From Psychrosphaera ytuae (lineage in GTDB: Bacteria; Pseudomonadota; Gammaproteobacteria; Enterobacterales; Alteromonadaceae): DNA of 64,000 nt. The notes below the pieces were generated by a model, which was given only the letters and a program-made list of their open reading frames with translations, did not search any database and was not told the origin of the DNA. The stretch is from assembly GCF_017638545.1 (NCBI RefSeq), contig NZ_CP072110.1, positions 124,001 to 188,000 of the forward strand, read 5' to 3'. The translations under genes and the position numbers were made by a program. Numbering within the stretch: the stretch's first letter is position 1; each line of letters starts with the position of its first letter. This document shows, one piece after another, positions 7,283 to 16,202 of this stretch.

Positions 7283-9907
7283 GTGATTGATTCGAGCATT
7301 AAACGCTGTGTCGCATTGAGTTTAGAAAAAGCGCACATTATATATTGGGTTATGGCGGTTATTGCGGTGGTCGCTATGCTGCAATTTCCTCGTATCGAAA
7401 TAGATACCGACCCAGAAAACATGTTACCTGCGTATAACCCACAAAGGGTATTCCACAATCAAACCAAACAAGAGTTTGGCTTGTATGACGCGATAGTGGT
7501 TGGCGCGGTAGCCGACAGCCAGACTCAACCAACTGGCCTTTTTACACCTAATGAGTTAACCAATATCAAGTCTGTTACAGATTATATCTTAACGATTGAT
7601 GGGGTCATTGGACACGAAGTCATGTCGTTGTCGGAAGTGGATAACATTACCCAACAAACACTTGAAAGTGGCGATAAGGCGATTCGTTTTAACTGGTTAA
7701 TGAAACAAGCACCAGAGCAAGAATCACAGGCACAAGAAGTCCTTAAACACGTTAAAAACTTACCTCTACTGAACGAAACTTTAGCGGCCGAAAACGGCAA
7801 CGCTGTAGCTATTTATGTGCCTATCGTTGATAAAAACCAGAGTTATGCGATATCGCAGTTAATTCAGGACAAAATTAATACCTTAGACAGTAAAGCGCAG
7901 TGGCATATTACTGGTTTACCGGTTGCAGAAGACCAATTTGGTTATGAAATGTTTGTCCAAATGGGCATTTCTGCGCCACTAGCGGGCCTTGCTATTTTTA
8001 TCTTGTTGTTTTTGATGTTCCGTTCATGGAGCTACATCACTGCGGCTATGGTTGTTGCTATGTTTACCGTTGTGGTGACGATGGGCTTGTTAATTGGTAT
8101 GGGCTTTACTGTTCATATTATGTCCTCGATGATCGCGATTTTCTTAATGCCAATCGCAGTAGTTGACTCAGTACACATAATGTCAGAATTTGCGGATCGC
8201 TTTAAAGAAGGTCAGGATAAACGCGAAGTAGCAAAAGATGTTGTTTCAGAGCTATTTACTCCGATGTTATTTACCTCAGTAACATCGACAATAGGCTTTT
8301 TGTCACTGTTGTTGACTCCTATTCCACCGGTGCAGATCTTTGGTGCCTTTATTGGTTTTGGCATTATTTTAGCCTTTATAACGACGATTTTATTCGTACC
8401 TGCTTATTTATCACGCTTGAGTGATGAGACACTTATTGCACTACAAAAAACGCATCAAGCGCAATTGGAGTCTAAGTCTGGACTGAACAAGTTGGTCAGC
8501 GTTATAGGCCGTATAGCAAACAAACGTCAGGTATTACATATCATTTTGTTTGTTGGTGTATTTGCATGGTCATTAGTTGGTATCGGTAAAATCGAAATTA
8601 ACGACAATCCGGTACGTTGGTTTAAAGAAAGTCACCCAATTCGTATTGCCGATAAGGCGTTAAATAATGAGTTTGCAGGTACTTATAACGCGTATTTAGT
8701 GATGACGGACACGACAACGAGACCAGATTTAAAAATGCTGTTTACCGGCGACAATATGGGCTCTTCTATTCCAGCATCACTTAAAGAATGGGCTGCAAAA
8801 CAAGCTTCTCGATTTGACAAGGTAAGTGGTAGTGAAGGCGAGGCTGTACCAAGTCTTTCTGAGCTTACATTTGCGATTGAAGATCAGCTGTTTGTGGTTG
8901 AAGACGAAGACGCGATTAAATGGCTCGAGAATACCTTAGCCAAGTTAGAAGCGGTGGCAAAAGCTGAAAAGCGTTTTGTTCAACCTGAAGTACTTGGTTA
9001 TATGGAGTCATTGCAAAACCACATGGCACAAAGTGGCTTAGTAGGTAAAACTAACGCTCTGACCGATGTCGTAAAGGTTGTTAATCGAGAGTTGAAGTCA
9101 GGCGAAGCAAAAGACTATGAGTTGCCAACTACCGCCAATGGCGTCGCTCAGACGTTGATTCAATACCAGTCATCACACCGACCGAATGATCTGTGGCACT
9201 TTGTGACGCCAGATTATAAAAAGGCGCTAATTTGGACCCAATTAACCAGTGGTGATAATCAACACATGACAGCGGTTATCGAGTTGGTCGAACAGTTTGT
9301 GGCCGACAACCCACTGCCTCAAGGTATTGAAGTGAATTGGGCGGGTAAAGCGTATATCAACGTGATTTGGCAAGAGCAAATGGTCGCAGGGATGTTAGAC
9401 AGTTTGTTAAGCGCATTTGTAATTGTGTTTATTATGATGGTTTTGTTGTTCCGCTCGGTTGTATTTGGGGTGTTAGCAATGTTACCCCTGTCACTCACCA
9501 TCAGCTTTATTTATGGTTTGATTGGTTGGATTGGCAAAGACTATGACATGCCAATTGCGGTATTGTCGGCGTTAACCTTAGGTTTGTCGGTTGATTTTGC
9601 AATTCACTTTTTGGAGAGGGCAAGGGCAACCTTCACCAAAACCCAGTCAATTCAGCAAACTATGTCTATTATGTTTGAAGAGCCAGCGAATGCGATTACC
9701 AAAAATGCCTTAGTTGTTGCTCTTGGCTTTACTCCATTGTTATTTGCTCCTCTTGTCCCTTATGTCACTGTGGGCGTGTTCTTAGCGAGCATCATGGTGG
9801 TCTCGGCAATGGTTACTTTAATCATGCTTCCGGCGCTTATGACGATTTTAAAGGGCTTGGTTTTTGGTAAAACAGCCAATGCCAATAATTCCAACAGCGC
9901 GAACTAA
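7283..9907 (+). CDS. MMPL/RND-family exporter (COG1033-like)
   Basis: This 874-residue inner-membrane protein has two homologous halves, each with one helix, a periplasmic domain, then five helices. It resembles the MMPL/HAE3 branch of the RND superfamily, whose known members move lipids (MmpL3 of mycobacteria, HpnN for hopanoids). The start is a GTG at 7283. The putative proton-relay aspartates are present in both halves: D295 in VVDSVHIM and D771 in LSVDFAIHF. No periplasmic adaptor protein is encoded nearby, which fits this branch and not AcrB-type pumps. It is first of a compact four-gene operon with a LolA-like protein and an outer-membrane barrel. A hydrophobic cargo is inferred. Confidence 0.88.
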   Translation: MIDSSIKRCVALSLEKAHIIYWVMAVIAVVAMLQFPRIEIDTDPENMLPAYNPQRVFHNQTKQEFGLYDAIVVGAVADSQTQPTGLFTPNELTNIKSVTDYILTIDGVIGHEVMSLSEVDNITQQTLESGDKAIRFNWLMKQAPEQESQAQEVLKHVKNLPLLNETLAAENGNAVAIYVPIVDKNQSYAISQLIQDKINTLDSKAQWHITGLPVAEDQFGYEMFVQMGISAPLAGLAIFILLFLMFRSWSYITAAMVVAMFTVVVTMGLLIGMGFTVHIMSSMIAIFLMPIAVVDSVHIMSEFADRFKEGQDKREVAKDVVSELFTPMLFTSVTSTIGFLSLLLTPIPPVQIFGAFIGFGIILAFITTILFVPAYLSRLSDETLIALQKTHQAQLESKSGLNKLVSVIGRIANKRQVLHIILFVGVFAWSLVGIGKIEINDNPVRWFKESHPIRIADKALNNEFAGTYNAYLVMTDTTTRPDLKMLFTGDNMGSSIPASLKEWAAKQASRFDKVSGSEGEAVPSLSELTFAIEDQLFVVEDEDAIKWLENTLAKLEAVAKAEKRFVQPEVLGYMESLQNHMAQSGLVGKTNALTDVVKVVNRELKSGEAKDYELPTTANGVAQTLIQYQSSHRPNDLWHFVTPDYKKALIWTQLTSGDNQHMTAVIELVEQFVADNPLPQGIEVNWAGKAYINVIWQEQMVAGMLDSLLSAFVIVFIMMVLLFRSVVFGVLAMLPLSLTISFIYGLIGWIGKDYDMPIAVLSALTLGLSVDFAIHFLERARATFTKTQSIQQTMSIMFEEPANAITKNALVVALGFTPLLFAPLVPYVTVGVFLASIMVVSAMVTLIMLPALMTILKGLVFGKTANANNSNSAN

Positions 9908-9927
9908 TTACAAACAGGAGAATTACC

Positions 9928-10761
9928 ATGTTAGATGTATTTAAAGGTTTAAAAGTTGCCACCAAACTGACTTCTGCTTTGTTTATGACAGCGATGTTAG
10001 GCATGTCGAGTCAGGTCATCGCAAACGAGGCAGAAACAGCGCAAAGTATCATTAAAAAAGCGGAGCTTGCTGCGTATTACGCAGGTAACGACGGCAAAAG
10101 CCAAGCTCGAATGTTGATTGTTGACAGTCAAGATCGCAAGCAGATGCGTCAATTTACAATCTTAAAGAAGGACGTGAAAGATGGCGGCGATCAAAAGATG
10201 TTGGTGTTCTTTTCTCGCCCAACTGACGTTAGTGGCATGGTATTTCGTGTAGAAAAACACAACGGCCAAGGTCAAGAAGACGACCGTTGGTTGTATTTGC
10301 CTGGGTTGGACTTGGTTAAACGCATAAGTGCCGGTGACAAGCGAACATCTTTTGTCGGGTCACATTTCTTTTATGAAGATGTTTCGGGCCGTGCAACCTC
10401 TGAAGATACCTTTGAATTGTTGGAGCAAACGGACAGTGCATATATCTTAAGTGCAAAGCCCAAAGACCCATCAAGCGTTGAGTTTAGCCGCTATCGAGTC
10501 TCTATAGATAAAAAAACGTTTTTGCCAATGGAAATTCGATTTTTTGATGCCAAAGACAACGAAACTCGTCGTGTTGAGAGTCTAGAAGTAGAAACGATTC
10601 AAGGTTTTCCGACGGTAACAAAATCTAAAGTAACGGATTTAGTCGGTGGTGGTTACACCTTAATGGAATTTCGTGGCATTGAATATAACTTAGGCCTTCC
10701 GGACGACCTATTCACCGAACGAAGCTTGCGTACGCCGCCATTAGAGTGGTTAAGAAAGTAA
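9928..10761 (+). CDS. LolA-like periplasmic protein (outer-membrane lipoprotein-sorting family)
   Basis: This 277-residue protein has a signal peptide ending near SSQVIANEA. The mature part looks like the family annotated 'outer membrane lipoprotein-sorting protein' (LolA-like fold, PF17131 type). Typical segments are DRWLYLPGLDLVKRIS, a following SFVGSHFFYEDVSGR, and a C-terminal YTLMEFRGIEYNLGLPDDLFTERSL. Such proteins form an open beta-barrel that holds a lipid or acyl chain. It follows the exporter by 20 bases with a clear AGGAG site and precedes the barrel gene by 18. In context it could carry the exporter's cargo across the periplasm (inference). Confidence 0.83.
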   Translation: MLDVFKGLKVATKLTSALFMTAMLGMSSQVIANEAETAQSIIKKAELAAYYAGNDGKSQARMLIVDSQDRKQMRQFTILKKDVKDGGDQKMLVFFSRPTDVSGMVFRVEKHNGQGQEDDRWLYLPGLDLVKRISAGDKRTSFVGSHFFYEDVSGRATSEDTFELLEQTDSAYILSAKPKDPSSVEFSRYRVSIDKKTFLPMEIRFFDAKDNETRRVESLEVETIQGFPTVTKSKVTDLVGGGYTLMEFRGIEYNLGLPDDLFTERSLRTPPLEWLRK

Positions 10762-10779
10762 AAGCTCAGAGGTTTAACA

Positions 10780-12138
10780 ATGAAATTAAATCGTATGGTG
10801 GCAAGTCCAGTGTGGTTAGCAGGGTTGATTACTTTGTTGTCACCATTGACGGTGATGCCAAGCTACGCCGCTGATAGCCAGACAAAGAGCAGCCAGTCCA
10901 ATAACAAAGACAAAAAAGATTCCGAAAGCGTATGGGATGAATCCATGGGCGATAGTTGGGGAGACGAGTGGGACGAGCCTAAAAGTTTTTGGCAAAGTTT
11001 CACTGGTTTTGCCGAATTAAGTTACGGTCAGCGCCTACAGACTGACCCGCTAATCAACGAAAAACAGACGCTAAACGAAGCGAGACTCCAAGTTAAAAAC
11101 CAGTGGTTGCTCGACTCGTCGACCGTAAACATTCGAGCTCACGGTTTTTATGATGGCGTAAAAAGTCAGTGGCGAGGCCAAATAAGAGAGTTGAATTGGC
11201 AAGGCAAGGTCAGTGATAACTGGGACCTCAAAGTGGGCCAACAAGTCTTAACATGGGGTACTGGCGACTATGTATTTGTTAACGATTTATTTGCTAAAGA
11301 TTGGCAAAGCTTTTTTGCAGGTCGTGACGATGAATACTTAAAGGCACCTCAATTAGGGGTAAAAGCGTCAGGCTACTTCGACAAATTTAGTGTCGACCTG
11401 GTCTATTCCCCTAGTTTTACCGCGGATACTTACATAGATGGTAGCGTGTTTTCTTATTACAACTATCAACCGGGAGCGATGGATGTTGGCCAGTTTGAAC
11501 CGTCATCACCTGAAAGCGCGATTCGGATTAAAATAAATCAGGACCAAACAGAATACGCATTTTATGGGTATTCGGGTTTTGAAAAGTCGCCACTGAGTGC
11601 ACAAGTAATACAAGGGCAAGAAGGCCAGCTCATTGGCTTTGCTCCTTATTTTGCGCCACTTAATGTGATTGGAGCGAGTGTCCGAATGCCTGCGGCAGTT
11701 GGCTTATTTAACGCCGAAGTGGGTCACTACAATACGTCAGATAGCGACGGACAAAACCCATTGGTCAGTAATGATCAATGGAAGGTGTTAGTCGGATACG
11801 AACAAGAGTTAATGCCAAACGTTACTGGTTCTTTACAGTGGCTTTATGAGTATATTTTGGACCGTGAAGTAGGTGAGTCTAATCAACAGCACCGCAGCAC
11901 AGTTACAGCACAAGTGCGAGTAACCGCTATCCAAAATAAGCTCAACGTCCAGTTTTTTAATTTTTATTCTCCGTCAGATAAAGACGGATATGCTCGGGTC
12001 CGTGTCAACTACAAGATCACAGACACGTGGCAAGTCAGTGGTGGCTTAAATCATTTTTGGGGTGACCAACCAGATTCATTTTTTGGACAATTTGAAGATG
12101 CATCAAATGCATTTGTCTCAGCCCGATTTTATTTTTAA
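10780..12138 (+). CDS. Outer-membrane beta-barrel protein (DUF1302-like)
   Basis: The 452-residue protein carries a signal peptide (cleavage near MPSYAADS), then a short Asp/Glu/Trp-rich stretch (WDESMGDSWGDEWDEP, about 49-64). A series of amphipathic strands follows, ending in the aromatic C-terminus SARFYF, a typical recognition signal for the BAM machinery. The segment VGQQVLTWGTGDYVFVND recalls DUF1302 and related porin-like families that accompany MMPL exporters; I am not certain which Pfam family it belongs to. It is third in the operon after the exporter and LolA-like gene, so it could be the outer-membrane terminus of the pathway. Confidence 0.75.
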   Translation: MKLNRMVASPVWLAGLITLLSPLTVMPSYAADSQTKSSQSNNKDKKDSESVWDESMGDSWGDEWDEPKSFWQSFTGFAELSYGQRLQTDPLINEKQTLNEARLQVKNQWLLDSSTVNIRAHGFYDGVKSQWRGQIRELNWQGKVSDNWDLKVGQQVLTWGTGDYVFVNDLFAKDWQSFFAGRDDEYLKAPQLGVKASGYFDKFSVDLVYSPSFTADTYIDGSVFSYYNYQPGAMDVGQFEPSSPESAIRIKINQDQTEYAFYGYSGFEKSPLSAQVIQGQEGQLIGFAPYFAPLNVIGASVRMPAAVGLFNAEVGHYNTSDSDGQNPLVSNDQWKVLVGYEQELMPNVTGSLQWLYEYILDREVGESNQQHRSTVTAQVRVTAIQNKLNVQFFNFYSPSDKDGYARVRVNYKITDTWQVSGGLNHFWGDQPDSFFGQFEDASNAFVSARFYF

Positions 12139-12168
12139 ACAATGAATTTATAACAAGAGGTAATTATT

Positions 12169-12381
12169 ATGTCATTAGAACGCGCAGTTGCTGCATTTGC
12201 GGGGTTTATGGTTCTGCTATCAGTAGCATTAACTTATTTTGTGCACCCTAACTTTATGTGGTTTACGGTGTTTGTTGGAGCAAATTTGTTTCAGCAGAGC
12301 TTTACTGGATTTTGCCCAGCGGCCATCGTCATGAAAAAGCTAGGTATTAAAACAGAACGTGAACTCGCTCTGAATAACTAA
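12169..12381 (+). CDS. DUF2892 (YgaP-like) small membrane protein
   Basis: This is a 70-residue protein with two transmembrane helices (about 6-26 and 30-48) and the family signature FTGFCPAAIVMKKLGIK. DUF2892 proteins are often fused to or adjacent to rhodanese domains, but here the domain stands alone. It follows the barrel gene by 30 bases with the site AAGAGG and is the last gene of the operon. It ends four bases before the convergent lipoprotein gene. Its role in the operon is unknown; the conserved Cys could be functional. Confidence 0.82.
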   Translation: MSLERAVAAFAGFMVLLSVALTYFVHPNFMWFTVFVGANLFQQSFTGFCPAAIVMKKLGIKTERELALNN

Positions 12382-12385
12382 CATC

Positions 12386-13540
12386 CTATAGACTAGCTAG
12401 TTTACCGGCAAGAAGTTGCTCGCTGTTAGCCTTTACTGGCGCAGCGAGCGCTTTTTCTAAATATAACTTCGCGTCGTTGCGTTTGCCCAAAGAATAACTC
12501 GCCTTAGCTAACGCTAAATATACATCATCTAAATATCGCGCTTTGTCTTCTGCTCGCTTGAACAACTGAAGTGCACGTGAATATTCCTCTCGATCGTAAG
12601 CGTCATAACCTAATTGAAGCCATTGATATGGGTTGCTGTCCTTAATGTTGAGCAGCTTAGCGTCAACTTTAGCGAGCATTGCTTCATTTCCTTGTCGCTC
12701 AAGCAGCACTTTGTAGTTAGAAAGAAGGTTAATGGAGTCGGGAAAGTAGTTAAAACCATATTCATATAAGGCTAAGGCTTTTTGGGCGTAACCCAAGCGC
12801 TTCAATATAACCGCATGTTGGTTGATGTTTTCTGGGTTGTCTGGGGCTAATTCTAAGGCTTTACGAGAGTACGCATAGGCTTCAATCAGCTTATTTTCCG
12901 TTAGGTAAGTTGCGCTAAGATTACTGTAAAACAACGAATCAAAATGCGCCCATGTAATAGGCTCAGCAGGAATATCTGTATCTGCGCGGTAATAATCTAT
13001 GTAGATATACTTGGTCCACGGCTCTATGGCATTGTCTGATAGGTTTTCTTTTGATTTAAATAGCACCGTCCTTATGTGTTGCGCGGTTATAATGATGTCA
13101 TTGCTACGTGTATAAATAGGCGCTCTGATCACTTTTCTATGGAGGTAACGAACACCCGCGAGGCGTGCCAGGGCCGAGGTTAAAATAGCCAAAGAAACAC
13201 AGTCTCCCGTTTTACTTGCCATTGCCTCAGACGCCGTTTTTGTCGTTCCTGAATAACTAAAGCTCTCCATGTACTCAGTTAAAAAGTTAGCAAGACGTTG
13301 ATGATCATCTATGTGCTGTTTGGCTGGATCTTTAAAATAGGTCAGAAATTCTCTTTCTTGTTTTGGGGTGAGTTTATAAATTCGATTAGGAGAAATTGTT
13401 CGAGTAGAAAGGCCATCTACTTCCCATTCTGGAAGAGGGGGAAGCACTTCGCCTCGTGCATTTGTTTGCACATTTGAAGCACAGCCAGCGAGAAAAACAG
13501 AAAGGCAACATCCTAGAATTACAGATTTAAAAACAGTCAT
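12386..13540 (-). CDS. Transglutaminase-like/TPR lipoprotein
   Basis: The 384-residue protein has a lipobox (VFLAGC, Cys20). A papain/transglutaminase-like region at about 85-180 contains the candidate nucleophile in KTGDCVSLA and a candidate His in TAQHIRTVL. Tetratricopeptide repeats follow from about 205 to 375 (for example AYAYSRKALELAPDNPENIN and the stretch starting AKASYSLGKRNDAKLYLEKA). The ribosome site GGAGG is well placed. The combination suggests a periplasmic-facing scaffold or protease-like protein; the substrate is unknown. It is convergent with the exporter operon and lies downstream of hisA on the same strand, but a terminator separates it from the his genes. Confidence 0.75.
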   Translation of the reverse strand: MTVFKSVILGCCLSVFLAGCASNVQTNARGEVLPPLPEWEVDGLSTRTISPNRIYKLTPKQEREFLTYFKDPAKQHIDDHQRLANFLTEYMESFSYSGTTKTASEAMASKTGDCVSLAILTSALARLAGVRYLHRKVIRAPIYTRSNDIIITAQHIRTVLFKSKENLSDNAIEPWTKYIYIDYYRADTDIPAEPITWAHFDSLFYSNLSATYLTENKLIEAYAYSRKALELAPDNPENINQHAVILKRLGYAQKALALYEYGFNYFPDSINLLSNYKVLLERQGNEAMLAKVDAKLLNIKDSNPYQWLQLGYDAYDREEYSRALQLFKRAEDKARYLDDVYLALAKASYSLGKRNDAKLYLEKALAAPVKANSEQLLAGKLASL

Positions 13541-13630
13541 AACGCCTCCAGAGATGCCAGCACACCTAATTTGTATAACATTTAACCTACTCTTAAATAT
13601 AGGTCGTTACAAGGCTTTATTCCAGATACT

Positions 13631-13667
13631 AAAAAGCCACCAACGGTTTGTATTCGTCGATGGCTTT
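13631..13667 (-). terminator. Terminator of the his operon
   Basis: Read on the minus strand, AAAGCCA ... TGGCTTT form an imperfect stem continued by partial pairing, followed by five Ts. It lies about 25 bases after the hisA stop, marking the end of the operon. Confidence 0.65.
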
Positions 13668-13691
13668 GTACAATAAGTGCGTTAAAGCGTT

Positions 13692-14450
13692 TTAAGCGTA
13701 AAGTGCAATCGCGTCTTTTAACTCAAATTTTCCTTCGAGTAATGAGCGACCCAAGATCACACCACTAGGTGTTTCGTTGGCATCACCTGAGCCCAATAAA
13801 TTAGGCTTTAGCTCTTCGATATCAGCTAAGCTACTGATACCACCTGATGCTTGCCAACTGATCTCTGGATATTCAGCTGCCAGTGATTTGTAAAGCGCTT
13901 GGTTTGGTCCCTGTAACGTACCGTCTTTACTGATGTCAGTACATAATACGTGCTTAAGGCCAACCGTTTGGAACTTGGCAACAATAGACTCCAAGGTAAC
14001 GCCAGAGTCTTCTTGCCAACCGTGAGTCGCAATGAACTTTTGGCCCTGATCGTTAATATTTACGTCAAGGGCAAGGACGATTTTTTCGGCACCGTATTTT
14101 TCTACCCAAGACATAACGAGCTCAGGGTTAGAAACGGCCAATGAGCCAACGACAACACGACTTACACCAATTTCGAATAAATCGATAATGTCTTGTTCGG
14201 TACGTATACCACCGCCTGCTTGAAACTCCATAACGCCCAGTTCAACCATCTTACTGATAAGGCTAAGTTGGCGTTTTGATGTGTCTTTTGCACCTGTTAA
14301 ATCAACGATGTGTAACCATTTGGCACCGGCTTCAGCGTATTCTTTGACAAGTTCGACAGGGTCGATTTTGTACTCGGTTTTTTGTCCGTAATCACCTTGA
14401 TAAAGGCGAACCACCGAACCTTCAATTAAATCAATTGCTGGAATGATCAT
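13692..14450 (-). CDS. hisA: HisA, ProFAR isomerase of histidine biosynthesis
   Basis: The 252-residue (beta/alpha)8 enzyme isomerises the aminoaldose intermediate ProFAR to the aminoketose PRFAR in histidine synthesis. The first catalytic Asp is in IPAIDLIEGSVVRLYQGDYG. The second is in CTDISKDGTLQGPN, and the phosphate-binding loops FQAGGGIR and WQASGGISS are intact. It is preceded by a good ribosome site (AGGAAA) eight bases after hisH. It is the last gene of the operon here: a terminator follows, and hisF and hisI, which usually come next, are absent. Confidence 0.96.
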   Translation of the reverse strand: MIIPAIDLIEGSVVRLYQGDYGQKTEYKIDPVELVKEYAEAGAKWLHIVDLTGAKDTSKRQLSLISKMVELGVMEFQAGGGIRTEQDIIDLFEIGVSRVVVGSLAVSNPELVMSWVEKYGAEKIVLALDVNINDQGQKFIATHGWQEDSGVTLESIVAKFQTVGLKHVLCTDISKDGTLQGPNQALYKSLAAEYPEISWQASGGISSLADIEELKPNLLGSGDANETPSGVILGRSLLEGKFELKDAIALYA

Positions 14451-14458
14451 GGTATTTC

Positions 14459-15091
14459 CTATAATTCGACAAAATTCTTTAACAACTGTGCACCGGCTTT
14501 ACCACTGCGCTCTGGGTGGAACTGCACCCCGTAAAAATTGTTGTGGTAAATTGCAGCTGAAAAACCCATTCCGTATTCACATTTGGCTAGTGTGTACTCT
14601 GATAGAGGAGCACAGAAGCTATGAACAAAATAGAAATGTGCACCTTCTTCGATGTTTTTAAATAATGGGTGAGGGTTATCTAACGTTACTTGGTTCCAAC
14701 CCATGTGAGGTAAAACTAATTCGCCAACTTCCATGCGTTCGATTTGAGTTGGGATAAGGCCCAAACAATCTACTAAGTCCGTTTTAGACGCAACTAAGTG
14801 CGAACCTGGCTTTTCGTTTGAAGTATTTGCCATGAGTTGCATGCCTAAGCAAATGCCCAAAACAGGCTGAGTCAGTGATTGAATTACACCGACGAGATCT
14901 TTTTGGCGGATGCTATCCATAGCGGCAAACGCAGAACCAACACCCGGTAACAATACCTTATCTGCCGCTTTGATTACAGCAGGGTCATCAGACACAGTGA
15001 CCTCAACACCCAGGCGCTCAAAAGCGCACTGGACAGAGTAAATATTGGCGCAACCTGTGTTTACAATGACGACTTTTGTAGTCTGTGTCAT
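14459..15091 (-). CDS. hisH: HisH, glutaminase subunit of imidazole glycerol phosphate synthase
   Basis: This 210-residue class I glutamine amidotransferase releases ammonia for HisF. The nucleophile Cys lies in LGICLGMQLM and the catalytic His/Glu in QFHPERSG. The ATG at 15091 (MTQTTKVVIVNTG) is preceded by AAAAGGAG; an in-frame ATG 33 bases upstream lies inside hisB and lacks a site, so I reject it. The start sits one base after the hisB stop, implying translational coupling. Its obligate partner hisF is not in this window. Confidence 0.95.
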   Translation of the reverse strand: MTQTTKVVIVNTGCANIYSVQCAFERLGVEVTVSDDPAVIKAADKVLLPGVGSAFAAMDSIRQKDLVGVIQSLTQPVLGICLGMQLMANTSNEKPGSHLVASKTDLVDCLGLIPTQIERMEVGELVLPHMGWNQVTLDNPHPLFKNIEEGAHFYFVHSFCAPLSEYTLAKCEYGMGFSAAIYHNNFYGVQFHPERSGKAGAQLLKNFVEL

Positions 15092-15092
15092 G

Positions 15093-16175
15093 TTACAAGG
15101 CTCCTTTTGTCGATGGTAATACATCGCCTTCTACTTTGATGGCCGCACGCAACGCTCGCCCAAACACTTTAAATAAGCTTTCTACTTGGTGATGTGCATT
15201 GCCCTTCGACGTGCTTAGGTGCAATGTTAGCCCCATAGATTGCGCAAGTGAGAAGAAGAAGTGCTCGACCATTTGGGTAGACATTTCACCGACACGAGCG
15301 TCGGTAAATTCAGCGTTGAATACTAAGTAAGGACGACCTGAGATATCGAGTGTCGCTTCGGCTTTACACTCGTCCATAGGCAATACAAAACCAAAACGGC
15401 CGATGCCGCGCTTGTCGCCTAACGCTTCTTTTAATGCTTGTCCTAACGCTAGTGCCGTATCTTCTACAGAGTGGTGATCATCGATGTGTAGGTCGCCATC
15501 GGTCGTTAAATCGAGATAAAAGCCACCGTGTGAGGCAATTTGGTCTAACATGTGGTCAAAAAAGCCAATGCCTGTCTGGATGTTTGATTTTTCTGTGCTG
15601 TCCAAATCAACAAATACTTTGATGTCTGTCTCTGACGTTGTACGACGTACTTCTGCTTGACGGCGGTTGTCTTTTTGCTCAGCTAAAAACTTTTCGATGG
15701 CTAGCCAGTTCATTTTATCTGGTGAGTATTGGATACCAACGATACCCATGTTTTCCGCAAGCTGAATATCGGTAATTCGATCACCAATCACATAAGAGTC
15801 AGTAAAGTCGATTTTACCGCCTTGCAGATAGTCCTTAACCAAACCAAGTTTGGGTTTGCGACAGCTACAGTCTTCGTGATCGAAGTGTGGACAAATCAAC
15901 ACGTCATCAAACTTGACGCCTTGTGATTCAAAAAATGCCATCATTTTGTCATGAGGCAAATCAAAGTCTGCCTGCGGGAACGAGTCAGTACCCAAGCCGT
16001 CTTGGTTTGACACCATTACTAATTTGTAACCTTTGGCTTGAAGGCGAGTTAAAACTGGCACCACCATAGGTTCAAATACGAGCTTTTCTAGTGTATCCAA
16101 TTGCTTGTCTACTGCGGGCTCTTCTACCAAGGTGCCGTCACGATCAATAAATAAAATGGGTTGTTGTTTGCTCAT
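15093..16175 (-). CDS. hisB: HisB, bifunctional histidinol-phosphatase / imidazoleglycerol-phosphate dehydratase
   Basis: The 360-residue fusion carries an N-terminal HAD phosphatase with FIDRDGTLVEEP, a zinc loop (CPHFDHEDCSCRKP) and VIGDRITDIQLA. From about residue 170 a dehydratase domain follows, with the paired metal motifs DHHSVEDTALALG and AHHQVESLFK. It catalyses two steps, dehydration of IGP and dephosphorylation of histidinol phosphate, as in E. coli HisB (355 residues). It sits between hisC and hisH with short gaps. Confidence 0.97.
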   Translation of the reverse strand: MSKQQPILFIDRDGTLVEEPAVDKQLDTLEKLVFEPMVVPVLTRLQAKGYKLVMVSNQDGLGTDSFPQADFDLPHDKMMAFFESQGVKFDDVLICPHFDHEDCSCRKPKLGLVKDYLQGGKIDFTDSYVIGDRITDIQLAENMGIVGIQYSPDKMNWLAIEKFLAEQKDNRRQAEVRRTTSETDIKVFVDLDSTEKSNIQTGIGFFDHMLDQIASHGGFYLDLTTDGDLHIDDHHSVEDTALALGQALKEALGDKRGIGRFGFVLPMDECKAEATLDISGRPYLVFNAEFTDARVGEMSTQMVEHFFFSLAQSMGLTLHLSTSKGNAHHQVESLFKVFGRALRAAIKVEGDVLPSTKGAL

Positions 16176-16202
16176 AATAATTCTTCTGTATTTCCGTGGC
16201 GT

